Shown: positions 44,952 through 53,940 of the stretch, one piece after another
Numbering within the stretch: position 1 is the first letter of the stretch
Layout of the letters: each line of letters begins with the position of its first letter
Origin: Paenibacillus sp. FSL M7-0420
Lineage (GTDB): Bacteria; Bacillota; Bacilli; Paenibacillales; Paenibacillaceae
Assembly: GCF_038002345.1 (NCBI RefSeq)
Contig: NZ_JBBOCJ010000001.1
Location: 2,604,001-2,668,000 of the forward strand
Reading direction: 5' to 3'
Length of the DNA stretch: 64,000 nucleotides
Position numbers and translations under genes: made by a program
The notes under the pieces: model-generated
What the model saw: the letters and a program-made list of their open reading frames with translations, nothing else
What the model was told of the DNA's origin: nothing
The model's database searches: none

Positions 44952-45896
44952 GTGGACGTTATTACTGAAGAGGGGACGGCACAACGGTCCGGCAGCCCCG
45001 GGATAAGCAAGATGCGCAAGCAATCCTTTTACGACAATATTGCAGGGTATTTATTCATTGCCCCCATGCTCATTCTGACCGTAACGCTGGTAATTATTCC
45101 GATTCTCCTATCCGGTGTGATCAGCTTCTCGAACTGGAACTTTGTATCCGGGCTGGACGGATTTCAATTTATCGGTCTGGATAACTACACCCGGCTGGTA
45201 CAGGACGAGTCCTTTCACCGCTCGCTCTACAACAACCTGATCATGATTGCCGTTGTTCCGGTAGCGATGTTCCTGGCGCTGGTGCTGGCGGTGCTGATCA
45301 ACAAGGCAACGTATTTCAAAACCTTTTTCAAAGTGATCTACTTCATGCCCTTCATCTCGAGCTTCGTGGCCATCGCCCTGCTCTGGAGAGTGCTCTATCA
45401 CCCGAACAACGGTCCGATTAACGGCTTCCTCAGATCTATAGGGATCGAGCATCCGCCCATGTGGCTGGCTGATCCCAAGTTCGCCCTGATCTCGGTCATG
45501 ATTATTATGGTGTGGACTTCACTGGGCTTCAACATGGTCATCTATCTGGCGGGCCTGCAGAATATCTCACGGGATTTGTATGAAGCCGCCGATGTGGACG
45601 GGGCCTCACCGCTCAGACAATTCTTCAGAATTACACTGCCGATGCTGTCGCCTACGTCCTTCTTCCTGCTGATCACAGGAGTTGTCGGGTCCTTCAAGGT
45701 CTTCGATCTCATTATGGTGTTAACCGGCGGCGGCCCGGCAGGCTCAACCTCAGTTATTGTCTACTATCTGTATGAGGTGGCGTTCGTCAATCTGGAGTCG
45801 GGCTATGCTTCGGCGATGGGCATTATTCTGCTGATCCTCATCCTGCTGGTGACCTTGTTACAATGGGTCGGACAAAAGAAATGGGTCAACTACTAG
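44952..45896 (+). CDS. Sugar ABC transporter permease, third importer
   Basis: About 314 residues; membrane segments include YLFIAPMLILTVTLVIIPILLSG and VIYFMPFISSFVAIALLWRVLY; EAA loop EAADVDGASPLRQFFRITLP; C-terminal QKKWVNY. The family's first-permease signature GGGPAGSTSVIVYYLYE is present. GTG 44952 is taken as start (AGAGGTGG 5 bases before); GTG 44943 is in frame. First gene of a four-gene operon with its partner permease, a binding protein and beta-glucuronidase, so a glucuronide-containing sugar is a plausible cargo. Confidence 0.92.
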   Translation: MDVITEEGTAQRSGSPGISKMRKQSFYDNIAGYLFIAPMLILTVTLVIIPILLSGVISFSNWNFVSGLDGFQFIGLDNYTRLVQDESFHRSLYNNLIMIAVVPVAMFLALVLAVLINKATYFKTFFKVIYFMPFISSFVAIALLWRVLYHPNNGPINGFLRSIGIEHPPMWLADPKFALISVMIIMVWTSLGFNMVIYLAGLQNISRDLYEAADVDGASPLRQFFRITLPMLSPTSFFLLITGVVGSFKVFDLIMVLTGGGPAGSTSVIVYYLYEVAFVNLESGYASAMGIILLILILLVTLLQWVGQKKWVNY

Positions 45897-45907
45897 GAGG
45901 TATACAC

Positions 45908-46738
45908 ATGCGATCGATCAAGCTTAACCGTGTTATTGTTACCGTTTTCATGGGGGTTGCGGGCATCCTGTTCATCATGCCGTTCTTATGGATGCTCTCC
46001 GCCTCCTTCAAGCCCGAGCTGGATGTGATGAAATATCCCATAGAATGGATTCCGTCGAAATGGAATGCGGTGGAGAACTACAAGCAGGTATGGGCGGGAG
46101 CCGTGCCGTTCACACTCTATTACTGGAACACAACGAAGGTTACCCTGATGTCTACAGCGCTGTCGCTGATTATTTCTGCTATGGCGGCTTACGGCTTCTC
46201 CAAAATCATGTTCAAAGGGCGGGACATCCTCTTCCTGGTTGTCTTGGCCACCTTCATGATTCCGACGCAGGCCATTCTGGTTCCGCAGTTCATCATGTAC
46301 CGCTGGCTTGGACTCTTCGACAGCCATTTCGGGCTGGTGCTGCTTGCCGCCTCCGGCGTGCTGGGAACCTTCCTGCTGAGACAGTTCTTCCTGGGAATCC
46401 ATGATGAAATTATTGAATCGGCGCGGATTGATGCAGCGGGCCATTGGACGATCTTAATGCGGATTGCCATGCCACTGGTGCAGCCAGCCCTTGCTACCTA
46501 TATGATTCTCCGCTTTATCTGGACCTGGAATGATTACCAGAATCCGCTGATCTTCCTTCGTTCCGATTCATTGTTTACCCTGCAGCTGGGCATCCGGAAA
46601 TTCGCTGATTTCAGCGGCGAGTTCTACTCCTTAATGATGGCAGGTGCCGTATCAGCCATTCTGCCATTGTTAATTATTTTCATGATCGGCCAGAAGCAGG
46701 TGATTGAGGGAGTTGCGATGGGCAGTGTCAAAGGCTAG
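45908..46738 (+). CDS. Carbohydrate ABC transporter permease, third importer
   Basis: About 276 residues, six membrane segments, with MIPTQAILVPQFIMYRWLGLFDSHFGLVL and an EAA loop in the variant form ESARIDAAGHWTILMRIAMP (Ser and Ala replace two usual positions). It ends IEGVAMGSVKG. ATG 45908 lies 6 bases after AGGAGGT, which overlaps the previous stop codon. Pairs with the preceding permease; the ATPase must come from elsewhere. Confidence 0.92.
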   Translation: MRSIKLNRVIVTVFMGVAGILFIMPFLWMLSASFKPELDVMKYPIEWIPSKWNAVENYKQVWAGAVPFTLYYWNTTKVTLMSTALSLIISAMAAYGFSKIMFKGRDILFLVVLATFMIPTQAILVPQFIMYRWLGLFDSHFGLVLLAASGVLGTFLLRQFFLGIHDEIIESARIDAAGHWTILMRIAMPLVQPALATYMILRFIWTWNDYQNPLIFLRSDSLFTLQLGIRKFADFSGEFYSLMMAGAVSAILPLLIIFMIGQKQVIEGVAMGSVKG

Positions 46739-46765
46739 ACTAATTACATTACAGGGGGCCAAATC

Positions 46766-48115
46766 ATGTCAAAAGTAAAACGCAATCTATTCATCGCCGT
46801 ACCGCTGTTATCCCTGCTGGTATCCGGTTGCGGCGGCGCCGGCAATGCAGAGAAGGAGCCGGCGGCAACGGGTGCCGGAACAGATGCAGAACAAGCGGTA
46901 ACCATTAAGCTGAGCAACTGGTACGCCAAAAAAATGGACAACTGGGATATCGTCATTGCCGAGTTCGAGAAGCAGCATCCGAACATTAAGGTGGAATTTG
47001 CCTCTGCGGAGGACAACAACTCCAACGAGTATTATAAGAAGCTGGACCTTGCGGTGGCCGGCGGCGATGATCTGGATATCCTCATGTTCAGTAACATGAC
47101 CTTCCTGTCCCAGCGTGCAGGGCTCGGTATGATCCAGCCGCTGGATGATTATCTGGCGAAGGACGGCATCAATTTCAAGGATGAATATACAGCCGATACC
47201 AGCATTGACGGCAAGGTCTATGGACTGCCCGGCAAGTCCTCCCAGGGTCTGGTGATTATTAACGAGGATCATCTGAAGGAGGCGGGACTTGAGCTGCCTA
47301 AGGACTGGACCTGGGATCAGTATATGGATTACGCTAAGGCGATGACGAAGAAAACGGGCGATAAGACCCGGTATGGCACCTACTTCCACAGCTGGATTCA
47401 ATACGGGTATGTGGCACAGACCTTCGGGCAGGCGGTGAATGCCAATCTGACTACCGATGACGGCAAGACCGCCAATATTGACAATCCATTCATGCGCAAG
47501 TCGCTTGAGCTGCGGCTTCGGGGAGAAACGGAAGGCTCCGCAACCCCGTATTCCGAGGTGGTCAGCCAGAAGCTGAACTACAGACCGCAATATTTCAACC
47601 AGGATACCAGTATGCTTGTCACCGGCTCCTTCCTGATCCCGGAGACTGGCGGAACGGAGACGATTCCGGCCAGCTTCAAGACCGTGTTCGCTCCGCTGCC
47701 GAAGATGAAGATCGAAGATCCGATGTCCTCGAACGTGAGCGGGGATGTCCTGAGCATCTACAGCAAGTCCAAGCATAAAGACGAAGCCTACACCTTCATC
47801 CGCTGGTTCTCCACCGAGGGGATTGTACTGCAAGGGAAGAATATTCCGTCCTGGAAAAAAGCTGACTTGAAAGATGTGGTGGACCGGATTATCGCAGGCA
47901 GCAAGACCCCGGAAATGATCGACAAGGCTTCGCTGCTCTATGTTCTGGAGAATACTATACCAACTACAGCAGCTACAGCAGTGCCTTATCACGCTGAGCT
48001 GGAGAAGGTGCTGCTGGAGGAGTTCGACAAAATGCTGCTGTCCGGTCAAAGTATTGATGATACGATTCAGCATGCACAAACCAAGATTCAGAAGATTATT
48101 GATTCCAAATCCTAA
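46766..48115 (+). CDS. Substrate-binding lipoprotein, third importer
   Basis: A 449-residue family-1 binding protein. Signal peptide MSKVKRNLFIAVPLLSLLVSGC with Cys about 22 and a Gly/Ala-rich tether. Motifs: VTIKLSNWYAKKMDNW, FEKQHPNIKVEFASAED, GDDLDILMFSNMTFLSQRA, YGLPGKSSQGLVIINEDHLKEAGLELPKDWTWDQY. It lies 27 bases after the permease with AGGGGG before the start and 36 bases before the beta-glucuronidase gene. Unlike the other two importers, here the binding protein follows the permeases and no hairpin separates it. Confidence 0.92.
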   Translation: MSKVKRNLFIAVPLLSLLVSGCGGAGNAEKEPAATGAGTDAEQAVTIKLSNWYAKKMDNWDIVIAEFEKQHPNIKVEFASAEDNNSNEYYKKLDLAVAGGDDLDILMFSNMTFLSQRAGLGMIQPLDDYLAKDGINFKDEYTADTSIDGKVYGLPGKSSQGLVIINEDHLKEAGLELPKDWTWDQYMDYAKAMTKKTGDKTRYGTYFHSWIQYGYVAQTFGQAVNANLTTDDGKTANIDNPFMRKSLELRLRGETEGSATPYSEVVSQKLNYRPQYFNQDTSMLVTGSFLIPETGGTETIPASFKTVFAPLPKMKIEDPMSSNVSGDVLSIYSKSKHKDEAYTFIRWFSTEGIVLQGKNIPSWKKADLKDVVDRIIAGSKTPEMIDKASLLYVLENTIPTTAATAVPYHAELEKVLLEEFDKMLLSGQSIDDTIQHAQTKIQKIIDSKS

Positions 48116-48151
48116 GAAGCAGATATCACAGATTAGATAGGAGTGCTGCCC

Positions 48152-49963
48152 GTGCTGTATCCAATAATGACGGAAACCCGCAGTCTGTACGATCTGGGCG
48201 GGGTATGGAATTTCAAGCTGGACGATGGCACCGGCTGGGATGAGAGCTGGCAGGCATCGAAGCTCACAGATACGATCCCTATGGCGGTGCCCTCGGCTTA
48301 CAATGATCTTGGCGTGAGCCCGGAGATTCGTAATCATGTCGGCTGGGTCTGGTACGAGCGGGAGCTGACGCTCCCAGCGAACATCCTGAATGAACGGCTG
48401 GTGCTGCGCTTCGGCTCGGCTACCCATAAGGCGAAGGTATTTATCAATGGAAGCTTGGTAATGGAGCATGCCGGCGGCTTCCTTCCCTTCGAGGGCGTGA
48501 TTAACGGCTATATCCGCCCTGGAACGAACCGGTTGACGGTGGCTGTTCATAATGTCGTGGATTACACGACACTGCCTGTAGGCCTGTACACAGAGACTGA
48601 AGGCCCGGACGGGAAGACCAAGGTGAAGAATCAGCCGAATTTCGATTTCTTCAACTTTGCCGGATTGCAGCGGCCGGTGCGGATCTATTCCACGCCGCAG
48701 ACCTTCGTTCAGGATGTTACTGTAGTGACCGATTACAAGGAGGAGCAGGGGAAGGAGAGGCAGGGGATAGTCCGCTATAGCGTGGACATTAGCGGAGAAG
48801 CGGAGGTCCGGGTCACGCTACTGGATGAAGAGGGGAAGGCGGTCTGTTCGGGTTCAGGGCGGTCCGGCACTCTGGATATTCCTGGCGTGATCCTATGGCA
48901 GCCGCTGAATGCCTATCTGTACACCCTGAAGATTGAGCTTCTGCAAGCGGAGCAGTTGGTTGATGTCTATGAGCTGCCGTTCGGTGTGCGGACGGTAGAG
49001 GTGAAGGACGGGCAGTTCCAGATCAATGGCGAACCGTTCTACTTCAAGGGCTACGGCAGACATGAGGATACCCCGTTCCATGGACGGGGACTGGATGAAG
49101 CCGCGAACATTATGGATTTCAATCTGATGAAATGGTCCGGGGCCAACTCCTTCCGCACGGCGCATTATCCGTATGCCGAGGAAGTGATGCGTCTGGCCGA
49201 CCGTGAAGGCTTCGTCGTGATTAATGAGACTCCGGCGGTAGGCTTGGATCTTAATTTCCTGGTGATGTTCTCAGGAGGTTCGAAGAAGGATACCTGGGCA
49301 GAGGTCCAGACCTTCGGGCATCACCGGCAGGTGATCCGGGAGCTGATTAACCGGGATAAGAACCATGCCTGTGTAGTGATGTGGAATGTGGCTAATGAAC
49401 CAGCCTCTTATGAGGATGGGGCTTATGAATATTTCAAGCCGCTGATTGAGCAGCTGCGGGAAGAAGACCCGCAGCATCGTCCGGTTACGCTGGTGACGCA
49501 TATTGAGGCATCCCCGGCGAACGACAGAATCTCTGAGCTGATTGATGTGCTGGCCTTCAACCGGTATTACGGCTGGTACGTGGACGGGGGAGATCTGGAG
49601 TCGGCGAAGGACAAGCTGAGGCTGGAGCTGGAAGCCTGGACCCGGCAGTGCCCGGGCAAGCCGATGATGATGACCGAATATGGAACCGATACCGTGGCCG
49701 GACTGCATGATGTGGAGCCGATTATGTTCACGGAAGAATATCAGGTGGCGTTCTACCGGGCGAATCATGAAGTCTTCGATGAGTTCCAGGAGTTTGTGGG
49801 CGAGCAGGTATGGAATTTCGCCGACTTTGCCACCAGCCAGGGCATCATCCGCGTGCAGGGGAACAAGAAGGGCATCTTCACCCGTGACCGCAAGCCCAAG
49901 GCGGCAGCGCACGAGCTGCGCCGGAGATGGACGGCTATACCGGATTTTGGGTATAAGAAGTAG
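48152..49963 (+). CDS. uidA: GH2 beta-glucuronidase
   Basis: Hydrolyses terminal beta-D-glucuronides with retention. About 603 residues, the same length as E. coli UidA, without a signal peptide. N-terminal sugar-binding sandwich (about 1-170), immunoglobulin-like domain (about 175-270) and barrel (about 275-595). Family motifs: [25 protein letters not shown], acid/base Glu in [11 protein letters not shown] (about E416), nucleophile in MMTEYGTDT (about E509), and [27 protein letters not shown] near the end, which matches the glucuronate-recognising N-x-K loop. GTG 48152 is used; ATG 48167 is possible. Last gene of the importer operon, then a strong terminator. A galacturonidase activity cannot be excluded. 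Confidence 0.93.
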   Translation: MLYPIMTETRSLYDLGGVWNFKLDDGTGWDESWQASKLTDTIPMAVPSAYNDLGVSPEIRNHVGWVWYERELTLPANILNERLVLRFGSATHKAKVFINGSLVMEHAGGFLPFEGVINGYIRPGTNRLTVAVHNVVDYTTLPVGLYTETEGPDGKTKVKNQPNFDFFNFAGLQRPVRIYSTPQTFVQDVTVVTDYKEEQGKERQGIVRYSVDISGEAEVRVTLLDEEGKAVCSGSGRSGTLDIPGVILWQPLNAYLYTLKIELLQAEQLVDVYELPFGVRTVEVKDGQFQINGEPFYFKGYGRHEDTPFHGRGLDEAANIMDFNLMKWSGANSFRTAHYPYAEEVMRLADREGFVVINETPAVGLDLNFLVMFSGGSKKDTWAEVQTFGHHRQVIRELINRDKNHACVVMWNVANEPASYEDGAYEYFKPLIEQLREEDPQHRPVTLVTHIEASPANDRISELIDVLAFNRYYGWYVDGGDLESAKDKLRLELEAWTRQCPGKPMMMTEYGTDTVAGLHDVEPIMFTEEYQVAFYRANHEVFDEFQEFVGEQVWNFADFATSQGIIRVQGNKKGIFTRDRKPKAAAHELRRRWTAIPDFGYKK

Positions 49964-49991
49964 ATTGAGTTTAAGTTACAGCGTAAGTTTG

Positions 49992-50023
49992 CAAGCCTCC
50001 CGTTACGGGAGGCTTGTTTTTTT
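49992..50023. terminator. Strong terminator after beta-glucuronidase
   Basis: CAAGCCTCCCG pairs exactly with CGGGAGGCTTG around a TTA loop and is followed by seven T. It separates the converging AraC gene at 50041, for which it may also serve. Confidence 0.92.
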
Positions 50024-50040
50024 GCCGCACTCCGAACTGT

Positions 50041-50883
50041 TTAATCCAGCTTGGCGTACCTTCCAGGGGATACTCCGGCGATCTTGGTGAAGCTGCGGAT
50101 GAAATTGGCGTAATCGCTGAAGCCGGATTGATAACAGGCCTCGGTAAGGCTAAGCCCGTCGCGGAGGTAAGCCTTGGCCAACGAAATCCTGCGGTCCAGT
50201 ATGTAGGAACGTAGCGTCAGGCCTGTGTGCTGTTTGAACTGACGGCTAATATAGGTGCTGTTCAAATGAAAGGTGCTGCTAAGCTGCTCCAGCGTGATGG
50301 TCTGCTCCAGATGGGCGTCAATGTACTCCATCGTCCTGCGGACCAGCTCCGGCATGATATTGGCAGGAACGATACTTGTCTTATGAAACGCCGCATTGGT
50401 TAGCACCAATAATTGAGCAAGCATGCTGTTGGCGAGGATATCTGCTCCATACGCATCCGATGAGAGGGCCTTCTCCAAGTCACCGGTCAACCGTAGCACC
50501 TGTTGAAGCTCGGCTTCCTCCAGATGCACAATGTTGCCCTTACCCTTCGGACGGTAGTCGAAGCACCAGGATAGCGGGGTAGCCGGAGTAGACAGGCGGT
50601 GCAGATAGGATTTTTGGAGATTGATCGTGATCCGTTCGTATTCTGATTCATCCTGGCTGAAGGAACGGTGCATCTCTTCCGGGTTCAACACAAGCAGATC
50701 ACCGCGTTCCAGATGGTAACAGCTGTTCTCAATATAGAAGTTGACATTGCCGCGCAGGAACAAGTATAACTCATACGCTTCATGGCGGTGATAGAAGGTC
50801 CCCATATTATAGGTAGTCGTCCTGTGCAGGTAGAGGAAATCTTTATGGATAGGATCATACCGCAGCTCAAAAGGGTCGTTCAT
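50041..50883 (-). CDS. AraC-family regulator with cupin sensor domain
   Basis: A 280-residue one-component regulator. Residues about 15-100 form the sugar-sensing cupin (YHRHEAYELYLFLRGNVNFYIE, LERGDLLVLNPEEMHRS); about 180-278 hold two helix-turn-helix motifs (LSSTFHLNSTYISRQFKQHTGLTLRSYILDRRISLAKAYL is split here into its two helices; ACYQSGFSDYANFIRSF). GGAGG precedes the ATG. It is divergent from the six-hairpin gene at 51031 across 147 bp and is paralogous to the AraC gene at 53941. It probably activates the divergent gene on binding an oligosaccharide. Confidence 0.92.
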   Translation of the reverse strand: MNDPFELRYDPIHKDFLYLHRTTTYNMGTFYHRHEAYELYLFLRGNVNFYIENSCYHLERGDLLVLNPEEMHRSFSQDESEYERITINLQKSYLHRLSTPATPLSWCFDYRPKGKGNIVHLEEAELQQVLRLTGDLEKALSSDAYGADILANSMLAQLLVLTNAAFHKTSIVPANIMPELVRRTMEYIDAHLEQTITLEQLSSTFHLNSTYISRQFKQHTGLTLRSYILDRRISLAKAYLRDGLSLTEACYQSGFSDYANFIRSFTKIAGVSPGRYAKLD

Positions 50884-50966
50884 CGGTAACCTCCAGGTGT
50901 CATTTGGCGCAATACATCGCGCGGAATTCGCAAGGATTCTTCTCTGGAACTACTTTAAAATGTCAT

Positions 50967-51005
50967 TATCCTAGCATGTCAGGATATGAATTGCAAGCGT
51001 TGTAT
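50967..51005 (+). promoter_or_regulatory. Inverted repeat and cre-like box before the six-hairpin gene
   Basis: TATCCT (50967-50972) and AGGATA (50981-50986) form an inverted repeat with an 8-base spacer. TTGCAAGCGTTGTAT at 50991-51005 matches WTGNAANCGNWNNCW except one base. A TAAAAT at 50956-50961 may be the -10. The operator role is inferred. Confidence 0.45.
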
Positions 51006-51030
51006 TGTACACACCGGACTGGAGGATAGG

Positions 51031-53010
51031 ATGATGGAACTAATCTTAACAGCTAGAAGCAAGCTTCAGGAAGATCCTGAATATACCGGATTGAACGGAC
51101 ATGGATTACAAGCATCCGTCGAGATAACAGGCGGAGCAGGCAGTGCCGTGCAGCCTTATCAGGCATCTGTAACGATCACGAATCTGAACAGCACGCCGTG
51201 GTCGGGTGTCATTCATGTAGAGCTGCCGTTTGCGAAGACAGCCCCGCGCTTTTTTCTTCCTGCCTTTATGTATGGGCGCAACCGCGGAGAGGCACCGCAG
51301 AATGTTCCGAATGAGTTCCCGCGGCTTAGAGACGGCCAGCCCTCGCGTCCTTCTTCTCCCTGGTGGATGGTCCGAAGCGACCGGCTGTCGCATCCGGCAG
51401 CGCTGGCATATGACAACGGTAAGGTATGGGGACTGTGTGCCAGCCCTTACTTTGTACACCAAGATGGGGGGAAGTCCCAGTGGAGGCCCGGGCATGAAGG
51501 GGAGTTCTACCAGTATGGCGGCTTCACCTGCTCACTTGCCAAGGGAACGGTCGGCTATACGCTGGGGTATGAGAATGCTCCGCTTCTGTTCATCAAATCG
51601 CGTCTTGTCAAGGAACGGGCACCTCTGGAGGAGAACTGCTTTGAACTGGCGGCCTCAGAGTCAGTAGCGTTCATGCTGGATCTGTATGACTACAAGGCTG
51701 AGTCTGAGCTGGGCATTAATACTGCGCTGGAAGACATCTATTTCCGCTATCATCAGCCACCGAGATCTGGAAGTGATATGCGGACCGCTGCGGCCGATCT
51801 GTCGAAGGCGATCTATCAATATGCATGGCTGCCTGAGGACCGGAGCTACACCACCTTCGTCTATGAGGACAAGGAGACGGGCGGGTACCGGTATAATAAA
51901 ATCATCTCGACCAGTTGGACAGACGGTCTGACTGTAGCCACTCCTATGCTGATGGCTGCGCTGCGGCTGGAGGATGAGCCGATGCGCGGGCAGGCACTCT
52001 CCTGCATTGAGAATATCATCGGGAACTCCATGAACCCGGCTTCCGGTCTTCCCTACGAGGCCTATCAGGATGGGAAATGGAGTATTAACGGCTGGTGGTT
52101 CGACGGAATGCGTACTCCGGGACATTCCGCCTATCTGTGCGGACAGGCCTTATTCTATATTATGAAGGCCTATGAATACGAGAAACGGCTCAAGCATGTC
52201 GTTCACGAGGAGTGGGTGGACTTCGTGCGGAAGATTCTCCCCGTACTGGAACGAAGCCGGAATTCGGACGATGAATACCCGACGATTCTCTCCGAGCGAA
52301 CCGGTGCCGGGCTTGAATACGATTCCTTCAGCGGAACCTGGATTATGGCTGCAATCGCCTACTACAGCTGGCTAACCGGAAACCGGTCGCATCTGGACAG
52401 CCTGAAGCGCAGCGAGCGGCATTATTATGAGACCTATGTGAGACGGATGGAATGTTATGGGGCGCCGCTTGATGCAGATAAGGCGGTAGATTCTGAAGGG
52501 ATTCTGGCGTACATCCGGGCGGTCAGATATCTGCACGCCCTTACAGGGGATGAGCTGTATCTGGATCATATGCGGGATGCGCTTGCTTACGAGTTCACCT
52601 TCAAATTCGCCTATAATTCACCGGTTAAAGTGCCGCCGCTCAGCACAGTGGGCTGGTCCAGCTCCGGGGGGAGCGTGACCTCAGTCGCCAATCCGCATAT
52701 TCATCCCATGTCGAGCAGCGTGGTAGATGAGCTGTATTATTATATGAAGCGGCGTGAAGATCCGTATGTGAAGCAGCGGATGCTGGATACCGTCGGCTGG
52801 GGCTGTCAGACCTACAACCGGTATGACCGGGAGTTCGATCACGGCTTGACGGGCTGGATGTCCGAGCGCTTCTGTCATTCCGAAGGGCTGGTAACAGAGA
52901 CCTACAGTGACGGCTCACCGGCCAGCACCTGGTTCTGTCTGATGCCCTGGGCCAGCGGCAGTATTATTGAAGGTCTTGTTGGGGACTATTGGGAGGCGGA
53001 CAGCGAGTAA
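51031..53010 (+). CDS. Unrecognised six-hairpin-type protein, possible glycoside hydrolase or lyase
   Basis: I do not recognise the family. About 659 residues, no signal peptide, so probably cytoplasmic. The first ~230 residues look all-beta (VEITGGAGSAVQPYQASVTITNLNSTPWSGVIHVELPF). The rest is rich in paired helices with Trp/Tyr/Gly-rich loops (NGWWFDGMRTPGHSAYLCGQALFYIMKAYE; GLEYDSFSGTWIMAAIAYYSWLTG; GAPLDADKAVDSEGILAYIRAVRYLHALTG), typical of (alpha/alpha)6-barrel carbohydrate enzymes. Acidic residues in these loops could be catalytic, but none is provable. ATG 51031 is 5 bases after GGAGG (ATG 51034 also possible); the in-frame ATG 50986 has no site and its frame covers the cre box. It is divergent from an AraC gene and lies between beta-glucuronidase and glucuronoxylanase genes. 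Confidence 0.7.
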   Translation: MMELILTARSKLQEDPEYTGLNGHGLQASVEITGGAGSAVQPYQASVTITNLNSTPWSGVIHVELPFAKTAPRFFLPAFMYGRNRGEAPQNVPNEFPRLRDGQPSRPSSPWWMVRSDRLSHPAALAYDNGKVWGLCASPYFVHQDGGKSQWRPGHEGEFYQYGGFTCSLAKGTVGYTLGYENAPLLFIKSRLVKERAPLEENCFELAASESVAFMLDLYDYKAESELGINTALEDIYFRYHQPPRSGSDMRTAAADLSKAIYQYAWLPEDRSYTTFVYEDKETGGYRYNKIISTSWTDGLTVATPMLMAALRLEDEPMRGQALSCIENIIGNSMNPASGLPYEAYQDGKWSINGWWFDGMRTPGHSAYLCGQALFYIMKAYEYEKRLKHVVHEEWVDFVRKILPVLERSRNSDDEYPTILSERTGAGLEYDSFSGTWIMAAIAYYSWLTGNRSHLDSLKRSERHYYETYVRRMECYGAPLDADKAVDSEGILAYIRAVRYLHALTGDELYLDHMRDALAYEFTFKFAYNSPVKVPPLSTVGWSSSGGSVTSVANPHIHPMSSSVVDELYYYMKRREDPYVKQRMLDTVGWGCQTYNRYDREFDHGLTGWMSERFCHSEGLVTETYSDGSPASTWFCLMPWASGSIIEGLVGDYWEADSE

Positions 53011-53049
53011 AGCTGTTCATTCTCAATGTTGATATTCTGTCAAAAATAT

Positions 53050-53082
53050 GGGGCTGTCCCAAAAGTGACAGCCCCTTTTATT
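53050..53082 (+). terminator. Terminator after the six-hairpin gene
   Basis: GGGGCTGTC pairs with GACAGCCCC around an 8-base loop (CCAAAAGT) and is followed by TTTTATT. It begins 39 bases after the stop codon. Confidence 0.88.
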
Positions 53083-53090
53083 GTGGGAAC

Positions 53091-53209
53091 GAAAAACAGC
53101 ATACATTGTGCTGATGCGCAGGCGTGAGGCCTGAATGTATGCGAAAAACAGCATACATTTGCTGATGCGCAGGCGTGAGGCCTGAATGTATGCGAAAAAC
53201 AGCATATAT
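53091..53209. repeat. Short array of 24-bp palindromes, GTATGC stem type
   Basis: Complete units at 53135-53158 and 53186-53209 have arms ATGTATGC and GCATACAT (one mismatch in the second) around a GAAAAACA loop. A half unit (loop and right arm only) is at 53091-53106. Spacing is 51/52 bp and spacers are 27/28 bases, as in the array at 21321-21908. The spacers of the two arrays agree at 16 of 27 aligned positions. Confidence 0.9.
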
Positions 53210-53281
53210 TTTGCTGATACGCAGGTAATGTCGGAGTGTCCCCTCCCCCAGGTGCTCATGCTGAATCTACTCCAGCAGAAA

Positions 53282-53323
53282 GAGCTATCCCAAGCAGCCG
53301 TTTCATGGCTTCTGGGACAGCTC
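53282..53323 (-). terminator. Terminator of the GNAT gene
   Basis: GAGCTATCCCA (53282-53292) and TGGGACAGCTC (53313-53323) form an 11-bp stem with one mismatch, with GCC/GGC pairing inside. On the minus strand TTTCT follows. It lies just 3' of the stop codon of the minus-strand gene. Confidence 0.65.
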
Positions 53324-53326
53324 CGA

Positions 53327-53827
53327 TTAAGCTACCGTAAATTTCATACCAGCTGTCTGCAATACTTTTCCTTGAACTTCAGTGACCCCGTCTTCTGCGG
53401 AGACCGGAATTTCCAGTGCTGCTATAAGCTTTGTCCAGAACTTAACCGCTTTTACATTCGATTTGAACATCCCCACCTCGTAGCGGCCCGAGTGCAGTTT
53501 TAAGATTTGCATGACAGCATCTTTGGCTATATTCGTGCCTCTGTATTTGGGCAATACAAACAGCTCCTGCACTGAATAGTCCACTTCCTGTGCAACATAA
53601 GGAGGAGAGGTAACCAGAATAAACCCAACGATTTTGCCATTAAACGTGATGAAGTAAGGATGCAACCGTTCATCCCTATAATATGGCGAGATGTCTTCCA
53701 TTTCGTAGATGCCTTTTGTTCCAACATCCTCCTGTGAGTAAGCAGAAAGCTCGTAGAGATAATAATTAAATAAGTTCTCAAATTGTTCCTTGTTTGTATC
53801 TGTTATTGGTTGAATTGTCGCCTTCAT
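53327..53827 (-). CDS. GNAT-family N-acetyltransferase
   Basis: About 166 residues. A single GNAT domain: an N-terminal ATIQPITDTNKEQFENLFNYYLYELS region, a central strand pair (YFITFNGKIVGFILVT), the acetyl-CoA-binding segment VLPKYRGTNIAKDAVMQIL, and a C-terminal strand (YEVGMFKSNVKAVKFWTKLI). The start at 53827 follows GGGGG by about 6 bases; an in-frame ATG at 53839 overlaps that site. Substrate unknown. It has no evident link to the polysaccharide genes on either side and lower GC content than they have. Confidence 0.88.
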   Translation of the reverse strand: MKATIQPITDTNKEQFENLFNYYLYELSAYSQEDVGTKGIYEMEDISPYYRDERLHPYFITFNGKIVGFILVTSPPYVAQEVDYSVQELFVLPKYRGTNIAKDAVMQILKLHSGRYEVGMFKSNVKAVKFWTKLIAALEIPVSAEDGVTEVQGKVLQTAGMKFTVA

Positions 53828-53940
53828 CTTAACCCCCATAATATTATTCTCTTAACCTACTGTATCAGCACATTACGCCGAACGTAAGGGAAAAGACCGC
53901 TATAATGAACCTTACCTTTTTCAAAAGAATGCCCAGGCAC

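Noticed and set aside
46808..48550. 580-codon minus-strand frame opposite the binding-protein and beta-glucuronidase genes
   Set aside because: It spans two well-supported genes and their junction, and its translation is rich in Arg/His/Leu/Gln without motifs.
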